From contig NZ_OY775906.1 in NCBI RefSeq assembly GCF_963675065.1, positions 3,264,001-3,328,000 on the forward strand: a stretch of DNA of 64,000 nt. The letters run 5' to 3'. Below the pieces are notes generated by a model. It was not told the origin of the DNA, did not search any database, and saw only the letters and a program-made list of their open reading frames with translations. The translations under genes and the position numbers were made by a program. This document shows, piece after piece, positions 9,049 to 16,480 of this stretch (positions are counted from its first letter, which is position 1; every line of letters starts with the position of its first letter). The stretch comes from an uncultured Draconibacterium sp. Its GTDB lineage: Bacteria > Bacteroidota > Bacteroidia > Bacteroidales > Prolixibacteraceae.

Positions 9049-9050
9049 AG

Positions 9051-9341
9051 TTATACTCTATAGAGGTAATCTAAAAAGGTTATCACAATTACAACCACAA
9101 AAATGGCAAACACAAAGGCCACCATCAATTTAATGTATGGTTTGTCGTATTTAAGGTGCATAAAGTAAGTTAACACCAATGCCGATTTTACTACGGCAAA
9201 TAGCAAGGCTGCAGCAACAGTAAATTCGCCTAGTTCTATCGAGGTAATTCCTATCGACCCAAAAGTTAGTGCCAACAGCGCCACCAAAACAATGACGTAT
9301 AATCGATACGGAACGATATGATGATGTTTATCTTCTGACAT
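9051..9341 (-). CDS. Cytochrome c oxidase subunit IV
   Basis: This 96-residue protein has three predicted membrane helices (about 11-31, 36-57 and 67-92). The sequence SALVLTYFMHLKYD is characteristic of the prokaryotic COX4/CyoD family. It is a small accessory subunit of the heme-copper oxidase with no cofactor ligands. Its place between subunits III and II supports the call. Confidence 0.88.
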   Translation of the reverse strand: MSEDKHHHIVPYRLYVIVLVALLALTFGSIGITSIELGEFTVAAALLFAVVKSALVLTYFMHLKYDKPYIKLMVAFVFAIFVVVIVITFLDYLYRV

Positions 9342-9351
9342 AGTATTCGTT

Positions 9352-9990
9352 TTAATGGATGAGATAAAATAGCGGGAAAAGGAAAATCCAGATCAGGTCG
9401 ACAAGGTGCCAGTACAGGCCACAATTATCGAGTAACGAAGGGCGTTTGGCATTTACTTTTCCATTGGCAACACCTCGTATTGCAAAGCCCATAATTATCA
9501 GCCCTACAATAATATGAAGTGCATGAAGTCCGGTCATCACAAAATAAAGCCCGAAGAATAGAATTTCGCCCTGGCTCATTTCATTCAGCATTTGTTCTGA
9601 TCCGGGCCAGATTCCGTGCGAGAATTTTACGCCCCACTCAAAATACTTATTCACCAAAAAGCCAATACCAATAATGAAAGTTAGCACCACCAGTGCAATG
9701 GCCACTTTTTTGTGTCCTTTTTGCAAAGCAGTGGTCGACATGGCAATCGTCATACTACTCACTAAAAGAATAACGGTATTAAACGCGCCAATAAAGGTAT
9801 TTAGTTCTTCGGCCGCCAGGTGAAAGGCGTCGGGATTCAGATAACGATATACCGAGTAAACAATAAACAGGCCACCAAACAACAGTAGTTCGGTAAAAAT
9901 AAACAGCCACATTCCGATTTTCGACGATTCAGGATCGTACATGTCGGGATGTTCCACATGAGCATGTTGATGTTCAGCCATATTAGTCAT
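9352..9990 (-). CDS. coxC: Cytochrome c oxidase subunit III
   Basis: A seven-helix-type oxidase subunit III (SSKIGMWLFIFTELLLFGGLF, TGLHALHIIVGL and HLVDLIWIFLFPLFYL motifs), about 210 residues. It lacks metals and stabilises subunit I. The frame could extend to 10035, but that would overlap coxA by more than 50 bp. The ATG at 9990 (MTNMAEHQHAHVEHPDMYD) overlaps the coxA stop by 8 bp, and another ATG at 9981 is nearly as good. The overlap implies translational coupling. Confidence 0.92.
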   Translation of the reverse strand: MTNMAEHQHAHVEHPDMYDPESSKIGMWLFIFTELLLFGGLFIVYSVYRYLNPDAFHLAAEELNTFIGAFNTVILLVSSMTIAMSTTALQKGHKKVAIALVVLTFIIGIGFLVNKYFEWGVKFSHGIWPGSEQMLNEMSQGEILFFGLYFVMTGLHALHIIVGLIIMGFAIRGVANGKVNAKRPSLLDNCGLYWHLVDLIWIFLFPLFYLIH

Positions 9991-11596
9991 AGTTATAAGG
10001 TCCGTCTTTTTCTCCCAAAACAGGTTCTTTCTCAAAATTTAATACCGGTGGCGGCGAAGTAACTGTCCATTCCAGTGTTTTACTGTGCCATGGATTCATT
10101 TCTGCAGGCTCTCCCTTTCGCGCCGAGCGAATCAGGTTAACAATAATGATGATAAAACCGGTTACCAATACCCACGAGCCAATAGTGCTCAGGATATTTC
10201 CTCCATGGAACTCTTCGAGATAGTCGTAATAACGCCTTGGCATACCCATCATTCCAAGATAGAACATGGGCGAATACAACGCCAGAAAACCAATGGTGAA
10301 AATCAGCCAGCCAACATTGGCCCAGGCCTTATCATACATTCTTCCAAATATTTTTGGGAACCAGTAGTGCATTGCCGCAAAAAAGGCAAAGCCTGTTCCT
10401 CCAAAAACAATGTAATGGAAGTGGGCAACAACAAAGGCAGTATCGTGCACGTAAATATCGGTAGCCAGCGCACCCAAAACAAGGCCGCTTAAACCACCAA
10501 CCATAAACACAAAAATAAATGACACTGCCCAGTAAAAGGGCGTTTGGATATTGATCGATCCTTTATACATCGTCGATATCCAGTTAAATACTTTTATTGC
10601 ACTTGGTATGGCAACAATAAATGTGAGGAGTGAAAAATAATATTGTGCAGTTCCGCTCATTCCGGCGGTAAACATGTGGTGCCCCCATACCAGGTAGCCC
10701 ACAAATGCAATGGCCAGTGTTGAAGCGATAATTGCTTTATATCCAAAAATATGTTTTTGCGAAAATGTTGGAATGATCTCCGAAATAGCTCCCATAGCAG
10801 GCAGAATCATAATATAAACTGCCGGGTGCGAGTAAATCCAAAACAGGTGTTGATACAGAACAGGATCGCCACCCAAAGCCGGATCAAAAACGCCTACTCC
10901 GAACACTCTTTCCAATGCTACTAACACCAGGGTAATTCCAACCACCGGTGTTGCCAGCAATTGAATCCAGGCTGTTCCATACAAAGTCCAGACAAATAGC
11001 GGAAGCTTTGTCCATTTCATTCCGGGGCAACGCAGGCGGTGAATGGTCACCAAAAAGTTTAACCCGGTTAAGATGGAAGAGAAACCTAAAACAAATGCCC
11101 CAAAAACGGCGGGCAGCAAATTAGTTCCGGTTTTAAAACTGTAGGGTGCATAAAAAGTCCAGCCGGTGTCGGGCGAACCCGATCCAAACAGTAGTGCACA
11201 AAGCACCAAAACTACTCCGGCAATGTACAACCACCACGAAAGCAGGTTCAGTTTTGGGAAAGCCACATCTTTTGCTCCAATCATTATGGGCATTAAAAGG
11301 TTACCAAAAACCGCGGGTAAACCGGGTACCACCACCATAAAAATCATTATAACACCATGAACTGTAAACGTAGCGTTATAAGTTTGTGCATCCATAATAG
11401 TTTTACCGGGAGCCAGCAGTTCAAATTTCATGGCTAGCCCCAACAAAACACCCGTTGTAAACATCGCAGCTATCGAATACAAATAAAGAAGACCAATACG
11501 TTTATGGTCAGTGGATAAAATCCATCCAAGCAAACCCTTGTATTTCCCCTGATAGGTTAAGTAATTTGCTCCATTAACAGCATTTGTTGTATGCAT
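9983..11596 (-). CDS. coxA: Heme-copper oxidase subunit I, A2-type (caa3)
   Basis: The catalytic subunit of 537 residues, with about twelve helices carrying the heme a/a3-CuB site. It reduces oxygen to water and pumps protons. The CuB/Tyr region reads WIYSHPAVYIMILP. The canonical HPEVY glutamate (D-channel end, type A1) is replaced, and the YSHPxVY form is the mark of A2-type oxidases first described in Rhodothermus. The HDTAFVVAHFHYIVFGG segment supplies the CuB-helix and heme ligands. It is the first cox subunit after the SCO gene on the same strand (10-bp gap). Confidence 0.96.
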   Translation of the reverse strand: MHTTNAVNGANYLTYQGKYKGLLGWILSTDHKRIGLLYLYSIAAMFTTGVLLGLAMKFELLAPGKTIMDAQTYNATFTVHGVIMIFMVVVPGLPAVFGNLLMPIMIGAKDVAFPKLNLLSWWLYIAGVVLVLCALLFGSGSPDTGWTFYAPYSFKTGTNLLPAVFGAFVLGFSSILTGLNFLVTIHRLRCPGMKWTKLPLFVWTLYGTAWIQLLATPVVGITLVLVALERVFGVGVFDPALGGDPVLYQHLFWIYSHPAVYIMILPAMGAISEIIPTFSQKHIFGYKAIIASTLAIAFVGYLVWGHHMFTAGMSGTAQYYFSLLTFIVAIPSAIKVFNWISTMYKGSINIQTPFYWAVSFIFVFMVGGLSGLVLGALATDIYVHDTAFVVAHFHYIVFGGTGFAFFAAMHYWFPKIFGRMYDKAWANVGWLIFTIGFLALYSPMFYLGMMGMPRRYYDYLEEFHGGNILSTIGSWVLVTGFIIIIVNLIRSARKGEPAEMNPWHSKTLEWTVTSPPPVLNFEKEPVLGEKDGPYNYD

Positions 11597-11606
11597 AAAG
11601 TTTAGT

Positions 11607-12422
11607 TTAATTTACTTTTTTCTTTGGTTTTAATACCAGGAACAGAAGTAAAACCAGTCCGAAAAATATGATTATGACTCCGCTTACTTTAGTTACATTT
11701 AATACATATGTTTGTCCTTGCGGATCGTAGGAATAACAAAAACGCAATACTTTGTTCAGGGTTGGTCCCGACTGGCCTTTCGAGGCTTCTACAATAGCCA
11801 TTTTCCATTCGAACGGCAAAAAGTACAGACCATTTAAATAACGGGTAATTTTTTCATTAGGGCTTACAACTATTAACGATGCTGCATGCAGAAAATCGTT
11901 ACCGGTTTTTTTGTATTTAAAACCTGTTGCCGAAGTCGCCCTGATAATACTTGCACTGTCGGAAACAAAAAACAACCAACCTGTTTTTGCTTCCTCCACT
12001 TTTTCAGGATTATTCATCAGCCCCAGGTAGTTATTCTTTTTTCTGATCCCTAAATCAATTGTCTCACCCGGGTCGAAACTAATGGTCAACACCTGGTAAT
12101 CTTCTCCGGGAACAAGATCTGATTTATCCATTACCCCGGCAACGGCTTCCATTAAAGGGCTGCAAATTCCGGGGCAGCGGTAATACACAAAATTCAGAAT
12201 GGTTGGTTTATCAATGAGGTCGGACAACCAAACCTGTTCGCCTGCTTCATTAATCAATGAAATACTATCAGGTAAATAATCGTCAAGATGTTCCACAACC
12301 CCAATTTCAACATCATCGTCAGTTGCAGCAGGATTAATTACACTTTGAGCATTTGAAATGTTGGCAAGTAACAGAAACGTACCTGCAAGAAACATTGTAA
12401 TATAATTTACAGTCTTTTTCAT
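11607..12422 (-). CDS. SCO1/SenC-family copper chaperone
   Basis: A signal peptide or anchor (about 1-26) precedes a thioredoxin-fold SCO domain with the copper motif YYRCPGICSPLM (Cys 83 and 87) and the distal His at about 179 (FLHAASLIVV). A C-terminal membrane helix (about 244-265) has a basic end (KPKKKVN). SCO proteins deliver copper to the CuA centre of subunit II. It is the first gene of the cox operon, so copper loading is encoded with its target. Its start faces a 671-bp divergent control region. Confidence 0.93.
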   Translation of the reverse strand: MKKTVNYITMFLAGTFLLLANISNAQSVINPAATDDDVEIGVVEHLDDYLPDSISLINEAGEQVWLSDLIDKPTILNFVYYRCPGICSPLMEAVAGVMDKSDLVPGEDYQVLTISFDPGETIDLGIRKKNNYLGLMNNPEKVEEAKTGWLFFVSDSASIIRATSATGFKYKKTGNDFLHAASLIVVSPNEKITRYLNGLYFLPFEWKMAIVEASKGQSGPTLNKVLRFCYSYDPQGQTYVLNVTKVSGVIIIFFGLVLLLFLVLKPKKKVN

Positions 12423-12663
12423 AGAAGCCAGATCAATACGGCAAGGTTTATTTAGTTTTTAAATGAGTAGTACGATATTATCGTTTTTAAGTTTTATAAA
12501 CTACAGTTTCTAACGAAACACAATAATACCTTTTTAACTTATTTCATATCTTAAAACCACAAAACCCTGATAATGTTTATGTAAAGAATCAGTTTCTTTT
12601 ATTTTTTTATCAATCGCCTTTTTTAGGGTAATATCTTAGCTGTAGATAATTACAATTAAAGGC

Positions 12664-12692
12664 TTGAATTTTCAGGGAATCCTGTAATTTTG
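12664..12692 (+). promoter_or_regulatory. Bacteroidota-type promoter, plus strand
   Basis: TTG at 12664-12666, an 18-bp spacer, and TAATTTTG at 12685-12692 match the -33/-7 consensus (TTTG ... TAnnTTTG). The first gene on this strand starts at 13094, so the leader would be about 400 nt. That is long, and it may not be the main promoter. Confidence 0.45.
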
Positions 12693-12749
12693 TGCCACTT
12701 GACAAGCAGCGAAGGCTTATTTAGAAATATGTTTTACAACACATATAAG

Positions 12750-12765
12750 TGTGACTTTGATCACA
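12750..12765. promoter_or_regulatory. Perfect TGTGA-N6-TCACA palindrome (Crp/Fnr-family site candidate)
   Basis: TGTGACTTTGATCACA is an exact match to the symmetric Crp half-site pair. It lies almost centrally between the divergent SCO/cox and Fe-S/cbb3 operons. A Crp/Fnr-type regulator gene begins at 63566. Whether that protein recognises this sequence is unknown, because its DNA-binding domain is outside the window. Confidence 0.5.
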
Positions 12766-13093
12766 TTTCCACAAGGCTCGGTCCTTCAAAAAATCCTTTA
12801 TAAACAACACGAAAATGTAATTGTTCACCCGAAAAAAATATTTTTTTTAAGCTCTAAAACCTATCTCATCAAATATCAACTTATTATAGCAAGAATAAAA
12901 TTTTACAAACACATAAAAACACTGTAACTTACTCACTTATAACATTTAAAGTCATTTTAGTCTTTTATTGTCGAGATGACCGGATTAGTTTGCCGCTTTG
13001 CGCTTATTTTATAAATTCGTAAGGTTGAGAAACTCAATAAAGCTGAAATAAGCATTGATTTCAGCACTATAGTTCTAAAAAAAATGTCTGTTT

Positions 13094-14011
13094 ATGGAAA
13101 ATAAATCACGCAGAAGTTTCATGAAAAAGTTGGGTGTGTCGGTTGGTGCAGCCGGACTAGTTGGAGGCTCCAGTCTTTTAAGTTCATGCAACCAGGTTGA
13201 GACCGCCTCTGGCGACACAATTAAACTGCTTACATCGAGTGGAGAACTTGTTGAAGTAGACAAAGCACAGCTTAAACCTGCTGATATGCCAAGTCTTTCG
13301 GAAAATCAAAAGCGGGGAAGAAAAGGCTTGCCGGGCCGCAAATTTGTTATGGTTATCGATCTATCGAAATGCCGTAATGCCCGCGAATGTATGAAAGGTT
13401 GCCAGAACCATCACCAGTTGCGTCCGGAGCAACACCATATAAATGTATTACAAATGCAGGATGCCGAGCACACCGCTCCGTATTATATGCCTAAACCATG
13501 TCAGCATTGCGATAACCCGCCATGTACAAAAGTGTGTCCGGTTAATGCAACTTTTAAACGCGAAGACGGCATTGTTCTTATTGATAATGAACGCTGTATT
13601 GGCTGTCGTTTCTGTATTGCAGCCTGTCCGTATTCAGCAAGGGTATTTAACTGGTTTGAGCCACGCGATGCAGAGAAATACGAAGGTGTAACTTATAATA
13701 TAGAAGCCAACGTTCCACAGAAAAAAGGTACCATTTCGAAATGTTTGTTTAGCGCCGACCGTTTACGCGACGGTAAACTTCCAACATGTGTTTCGTCGTG
13801 CCCCAACGGAGTTTACTGGTTTGGCGACCAAAACGAAGATGCCGTTACCAACGGAACGACTCACGAGACCACCAGTTTCAGCAAATTAATTAAAGACAAT
13901 GCAGCTTATACTTTAATGGAAGAGTTGGGAACCAAACCGCGTGTTTATTACCTGCCACCAAAAGACAGGGCTTTCCCATTTCAAGGCGAAATTGAAGATC
14001 ACCACTCATAA
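13094..14011 (+). CDS. Tat-exported Fe-S electron-transfer protein (NrfC/ActB-like)
   Basis: A protein of 305 residues. A twin-arginine motif (SRRSFMKK) starts a signal with a possible lipobox (LLSSC, Cys 32). Four cysteine groups follow. Groups II (C136, C139, C144, C148) and III (C168, C171, C174, C178) are complete. Group I reads C93-x2-Ala-x2-C99-x3-C103 and group IV C217-x2-Ser...C232-x3-C236, so each lacks its second Cys. Two clusters may therefore be 3Fe-4S or absent. It precedes an NrfD membrane protein and a cytochrome c, as in alternative complex III, so a quinol-to-cytochrome-c role is inferred. Confidence 0.88.
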   Translation: MENKSRRSFMKKLGVSVGAAGLVGGSSLLSSCNQVETASGDTIKLLTSSGELVEVDKAQLKPADMPSLSENQKRGRKGLPGRKFVMVIDLSKCRNARECMKGCQNHHQLRPEQHHINVLQMQDAEHTAPYYMPKPCQHCDNPPCTKVCPVNATFKREDGIVLIDNERCIGCRFCIAACPYSARVFNWFEPRDAEKYEGVTYNIEANVPQKKGTISKCLFSADRLRDGKLPTCVSSCPNGVYWFGDQNEDAVTNGTTHETTSFSKLIKDNAAYTLMEELGTKPRVYYLPPKDRAFPFQGEIEDHHS

Positions 14012-14030
14012 ACCGACTAAACTTTAAACG

Positions 14031-15389
14031 ATGGAAAAAACAAAATCGCCGGAAGAATCCCGGAAATTATTGGATAAGATAACTTTCGACCTCACCCGCT
14101 CGATTGTAAAACGCGACGAGCTCACGCATTTCTGGTATTTCATACTTGTTATGTTTGCCGCCGTTGGTTTATGGGGTTGGTTTATACAAATTCGCGACGG
14201 GCTGGGTGTAACCGGAATGCGCGATTATGTATCGTGGGGAATGTACATTGCCAACTTTGTATTTTTTGTGGCTGTTAGTCTGATCGGATTTTTAATCAGC
14301 TCATCGTTACAGCTTTTAAAAATTAGTTGGTCGAAACCTATTTCACGGGTAGCCGAACAAATTGCGATTGCAGCAGTAGCACTGGCGGGTATTATTATTG
14401 TAATGGACATGGGGCGTCCCGACCGCTTTCTCAACGTATTTCTACACGGACGTTTTGCATCACCAATTATTTGGGATGTTACTGTTGTAACCACTTATTT
14501 AACCATTTCGGTACTCTTATATTATATCCCGCTCATCCCCGACCTTGCCTTGTTGCGTGACCGTGGTGGCGACGATATTCCAAAATGGAAAATGCAGGTA
14601 TACAAAATACTGTCACTTGGCTGGAAAGGAAATGAGAAACAATATAAGCTCGTGGCACACTCTATGCGCGTACTTATGATTCTTATTCTTCCCGTTGGTT
14701 TATCCATACACACCGTAACATCGTGGTTATTTGCAGCCACTTTGCGATCGGGTTGGGATACTACTATTTTTGGGCCCTACTTTGTGGCAGGTGCTTTTGT
14801 TGCCGGTTCAGCAGCAGTAGTTATATTAATGTATGCTTACAGAGTTCGTTACCGCTTAGGAGAATACTTTGAAGATCTGCACTTCGATTATATGGGAAAA
14901 TTACTGGTTTTTGTTTGCCTGGTTTACCTGTATTTTAACATCAACGAATTTTGGGTACCGGCCTATAAAATGAAAACAGCAGAAGGAATTCATCTGCGGA
15001 CCCTTTTTACCGGAAGTTATGCTCCAATGTTTTGGTCAGCTCAATTGCTGGGATTAATCTTCCCCATATTCCTCATGCTATTCAGGTTCTTCAGAAAACC
15101 AGTGCCTTTAACCATCATCTCAGTGTTTGTGCTTATAGCCTCATGGATAAAACGATACATTATTGTTGTTCCAACACTGGAACACCCGTTTTTGCCGGTG
15201 CAAAATGTACCCGATTATTTCAAACATTATTCGCCAACAAGTACCGAAATCATGATCACCATTTTCTCGTTTACGGCTGCCCTGCTCATAATTACGATAT
15301 TGGCAAAAATGTTCCCGGTAATTACCATTTGGGAGTACGCCGAAGAAAAAGGCATTGACAAAGAAATTCTTGCTGAACCGAAAAAATAA
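14031..15389 (+). CDS. NrfD/PsrC-family quinone-interacting membrane subunit
   Basis: A protein of 452 residues with about ten hydrophobic helices, the size of the large NrfD type (ActC-like) rather than the 300-residue PsrC type. Family features include DYVSWGMYIANFVFFVAVS near the first helices and the charged residues of VMDMGRPDRFLNV. These subunits bind quinone and pass electrons to a partner Fe-S protein, here encoded 19 bp upstream. A cytochrome c gene starts 5 bp downstream and the cbb3 genes follow, so the three may act as a quinol:cytochrome c oxidoreductase feeding cbb3. This role is inferred. Confidence 0.88.
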   Translation: MEKTKSPEESRKLLDKITFDLTRSIVKRDELTHFWYFILVMFAAVGLWGWFIQIRDGLGVTGMRDYVSWGMYIANFVFFVAVSLIGFLISSSLQLLKISWSKPISRVAEQIAIAAVALAGIIIVMDMGRPDRFLNVFLHGRFASPIIWDVTVVTTYLTISVLLYYIPLIPDLALLRDRGGDDIPKWKMQVYKILSLGWKGNEKQYKLVAHSMRVLMILILPVGLSIHTVTSWLFAATLRSGWDTTIFGPYFVAGAFVAGSAAVVILMYAYRVRYRLGEYFEDLHFDYMGKLLVFVCLVYLYFNINEFWVPAYKMKTAEGIHLRTLFTGSYAPMFWSAQLLGLIFPIFLMLFRFFRKPVPLTIISVFVLIASWIKRYIIVVPTLEHPFLPVQNVPDYFKHYSPTSTEIMITIFSFTAALLIITILAKMFPVITIWEYAEEKGIDKEILAEPKK

Positions 15390-15394
15390 AAAAC

Positions 15395-16270
15395 ATGAAG
15401 ATCAAATTATTATTTGTAGCATTCGTTTTTCTTGCCCAGCAGGGAATGGCACAGGAATGGTTGGTTCCTGAAGATCAGAAGAATATTGAGAACCCGTCAG
15501 AATATAATCTTGCCAATGTAAAAAAAGGAAAAGACCTTTACTTACTAAATTGCAAATCGTGCCACGGCGATGCGGGGAAAAACAACGGATTACCATTAGT
15601 TCCTCCCCCACCCGATGTAACCAGCGACCAAATGCAGGCCAACACCGAGGGCGAGTTGTTTTATAAAATTACGCACGGGCGCGGTGGTATGCCACAATTC
15701 GAAACCACTCTTTCGGAAGACGACCGCTGGCGTTTAGTAAACTACATTCACAATTACAGCTCCGACACCGAACCGCTTTTGGTAGAAGAACCACCGAAAA
15801 AAGCAAAAGTATTAGCATCGGTAAACGAGTCGGAGCGTATTGTTGAAGTTTTTGCCGAATACAAGAACAAGGATAGTGTTTATGTTGCACTTGCTGAAAC
15901 TCCAATTTCAATTGGTGCGCAAAAAGCCTTTGGAACACTTCCAATCGGAGAGGTTCTTACCAATAAAGAAGGACGTGCAGAATATGCCATTCCTGAAACC
16001 CTGATTGGCGACGAAGAGGGAATGGTAACGCTTGTTGTGGACCTAGGCGAGGGATTTATTACCGAAGATGTTGTGCTTGACGCCTCAAAAGTAGGCCAGC
16101 CAAAACCTACCCCGGTACTTATTAAAGAAGAGGTACTTTGGTCAACCAACGATAATATACAAACCTGGTTATTGCTTTCCTATCTGGCCGCAGTTTGTGG
16201 AGCATGGGGAACAATTGGCTATGTTGTATTTCAGATTTTTAAAATCAGCCGAGCCGGAAAAGAAGAATAA
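15395..16270 (+). CDS. Membrane-anchored monoheme cytochrome c
   Basis: A signal peptide (about 1-19, ending GMAQ) precedes a class I cytochrome c domain with heme motif CKSCH (C53, C56, H57) and a probable Met ligand in the RGGMPQFE loop. The middle (about 125-240) is a beta-rich domain of unknown role (ERIVEVFAEYKNKDSVYVAL...). A C-terminal membrane helix (about 255-280) leaves a short basic tail inside. It is placed to take electrons from the Fe-S/NrfD pair and hand them to the cbb3 oxidase, the position ActE has in alternative complex III. Confidence 0.85.
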   Translation: MKIKLLFVAFVFLAQQGMAQEWLVPEDQKNIENPSEYNLANVKKGKDLYLLNCKSCHGDAGKNNGLPLVPPPPDVTSDQMQANTEGELFYKITHGRGGMPQFETTLSEDDRWRLVNYIHNYSSDTEPLLVEEPPKKAKVLASVNESERIVEVFAEYKNKDSVYVALAETPISIGAQKAFGTLPIGEVLTNKEGRAEYAIPETLIGDEEGMVTLVVDLGEGFITEDVVLDASKVGQPKPTPVLIKEEVLWSTNDNIQTWLLLSYLAAVCGAWGTIGYVVFQIFKISRAGKEE

Positions 16271-16277
16271 CAATAAG

Positions 16278-16469
16278 ATGAATATTTTTTATCTGCTGAT
16301 AGGAGTTAGTTTACTGGTAGCACTCATTTTTTTGGGTGCCTTTATCTGGTCGGTTCGGTCGGGTCAGTATGATGATAGCGAAACTCCATCGATGCGGATG
16401 CTGTTTGACGACGACGATGTAGAATCGGAATCTGAAACCGATGAAGAAAAAAAGAATAATAAAAAATAA
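16278..16469 (+). CDS. ccoS: cbb3 oxidase assembly protein CcoS
   Basis: A 63-residue single-helix protein with the family signature at the N-terminus (MNIFYLLIGVSLLVALIFLG, then FIWSVRSGQYDD) and an acidic tail. CcoS is needed for cofactor insertion into CcoN. The ATG at 16278 is chosen over the upstream in-frame codon at 16197, which lies inside the cytochrome gene. It sits 7 bp after that gene and 11 bp before ccoNO. Confidence 0.93.
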   Translation: MNIFYLLIGVSLLVALIFLGAFIWSVRSGQYDDSETPSMRMLFDDDDVESESETDEEKKNNKK

Positions 16470-16480
16470 TTATCCAACTC

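Larger units (their letters stand above)
12423..13093. other. 671-bp divergent control region between caa3 and cbb3 operons
   Basis: There is no gene here. The region is AT-rich and separates two respiratory operons that run apart. It holds a plus-strand promoter candidate and a perfect Crp/Fnr-like palindrome (both listed separately). The long spacing would allow separate leaders or several regulator sites on each side. Confidence 0.7.
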
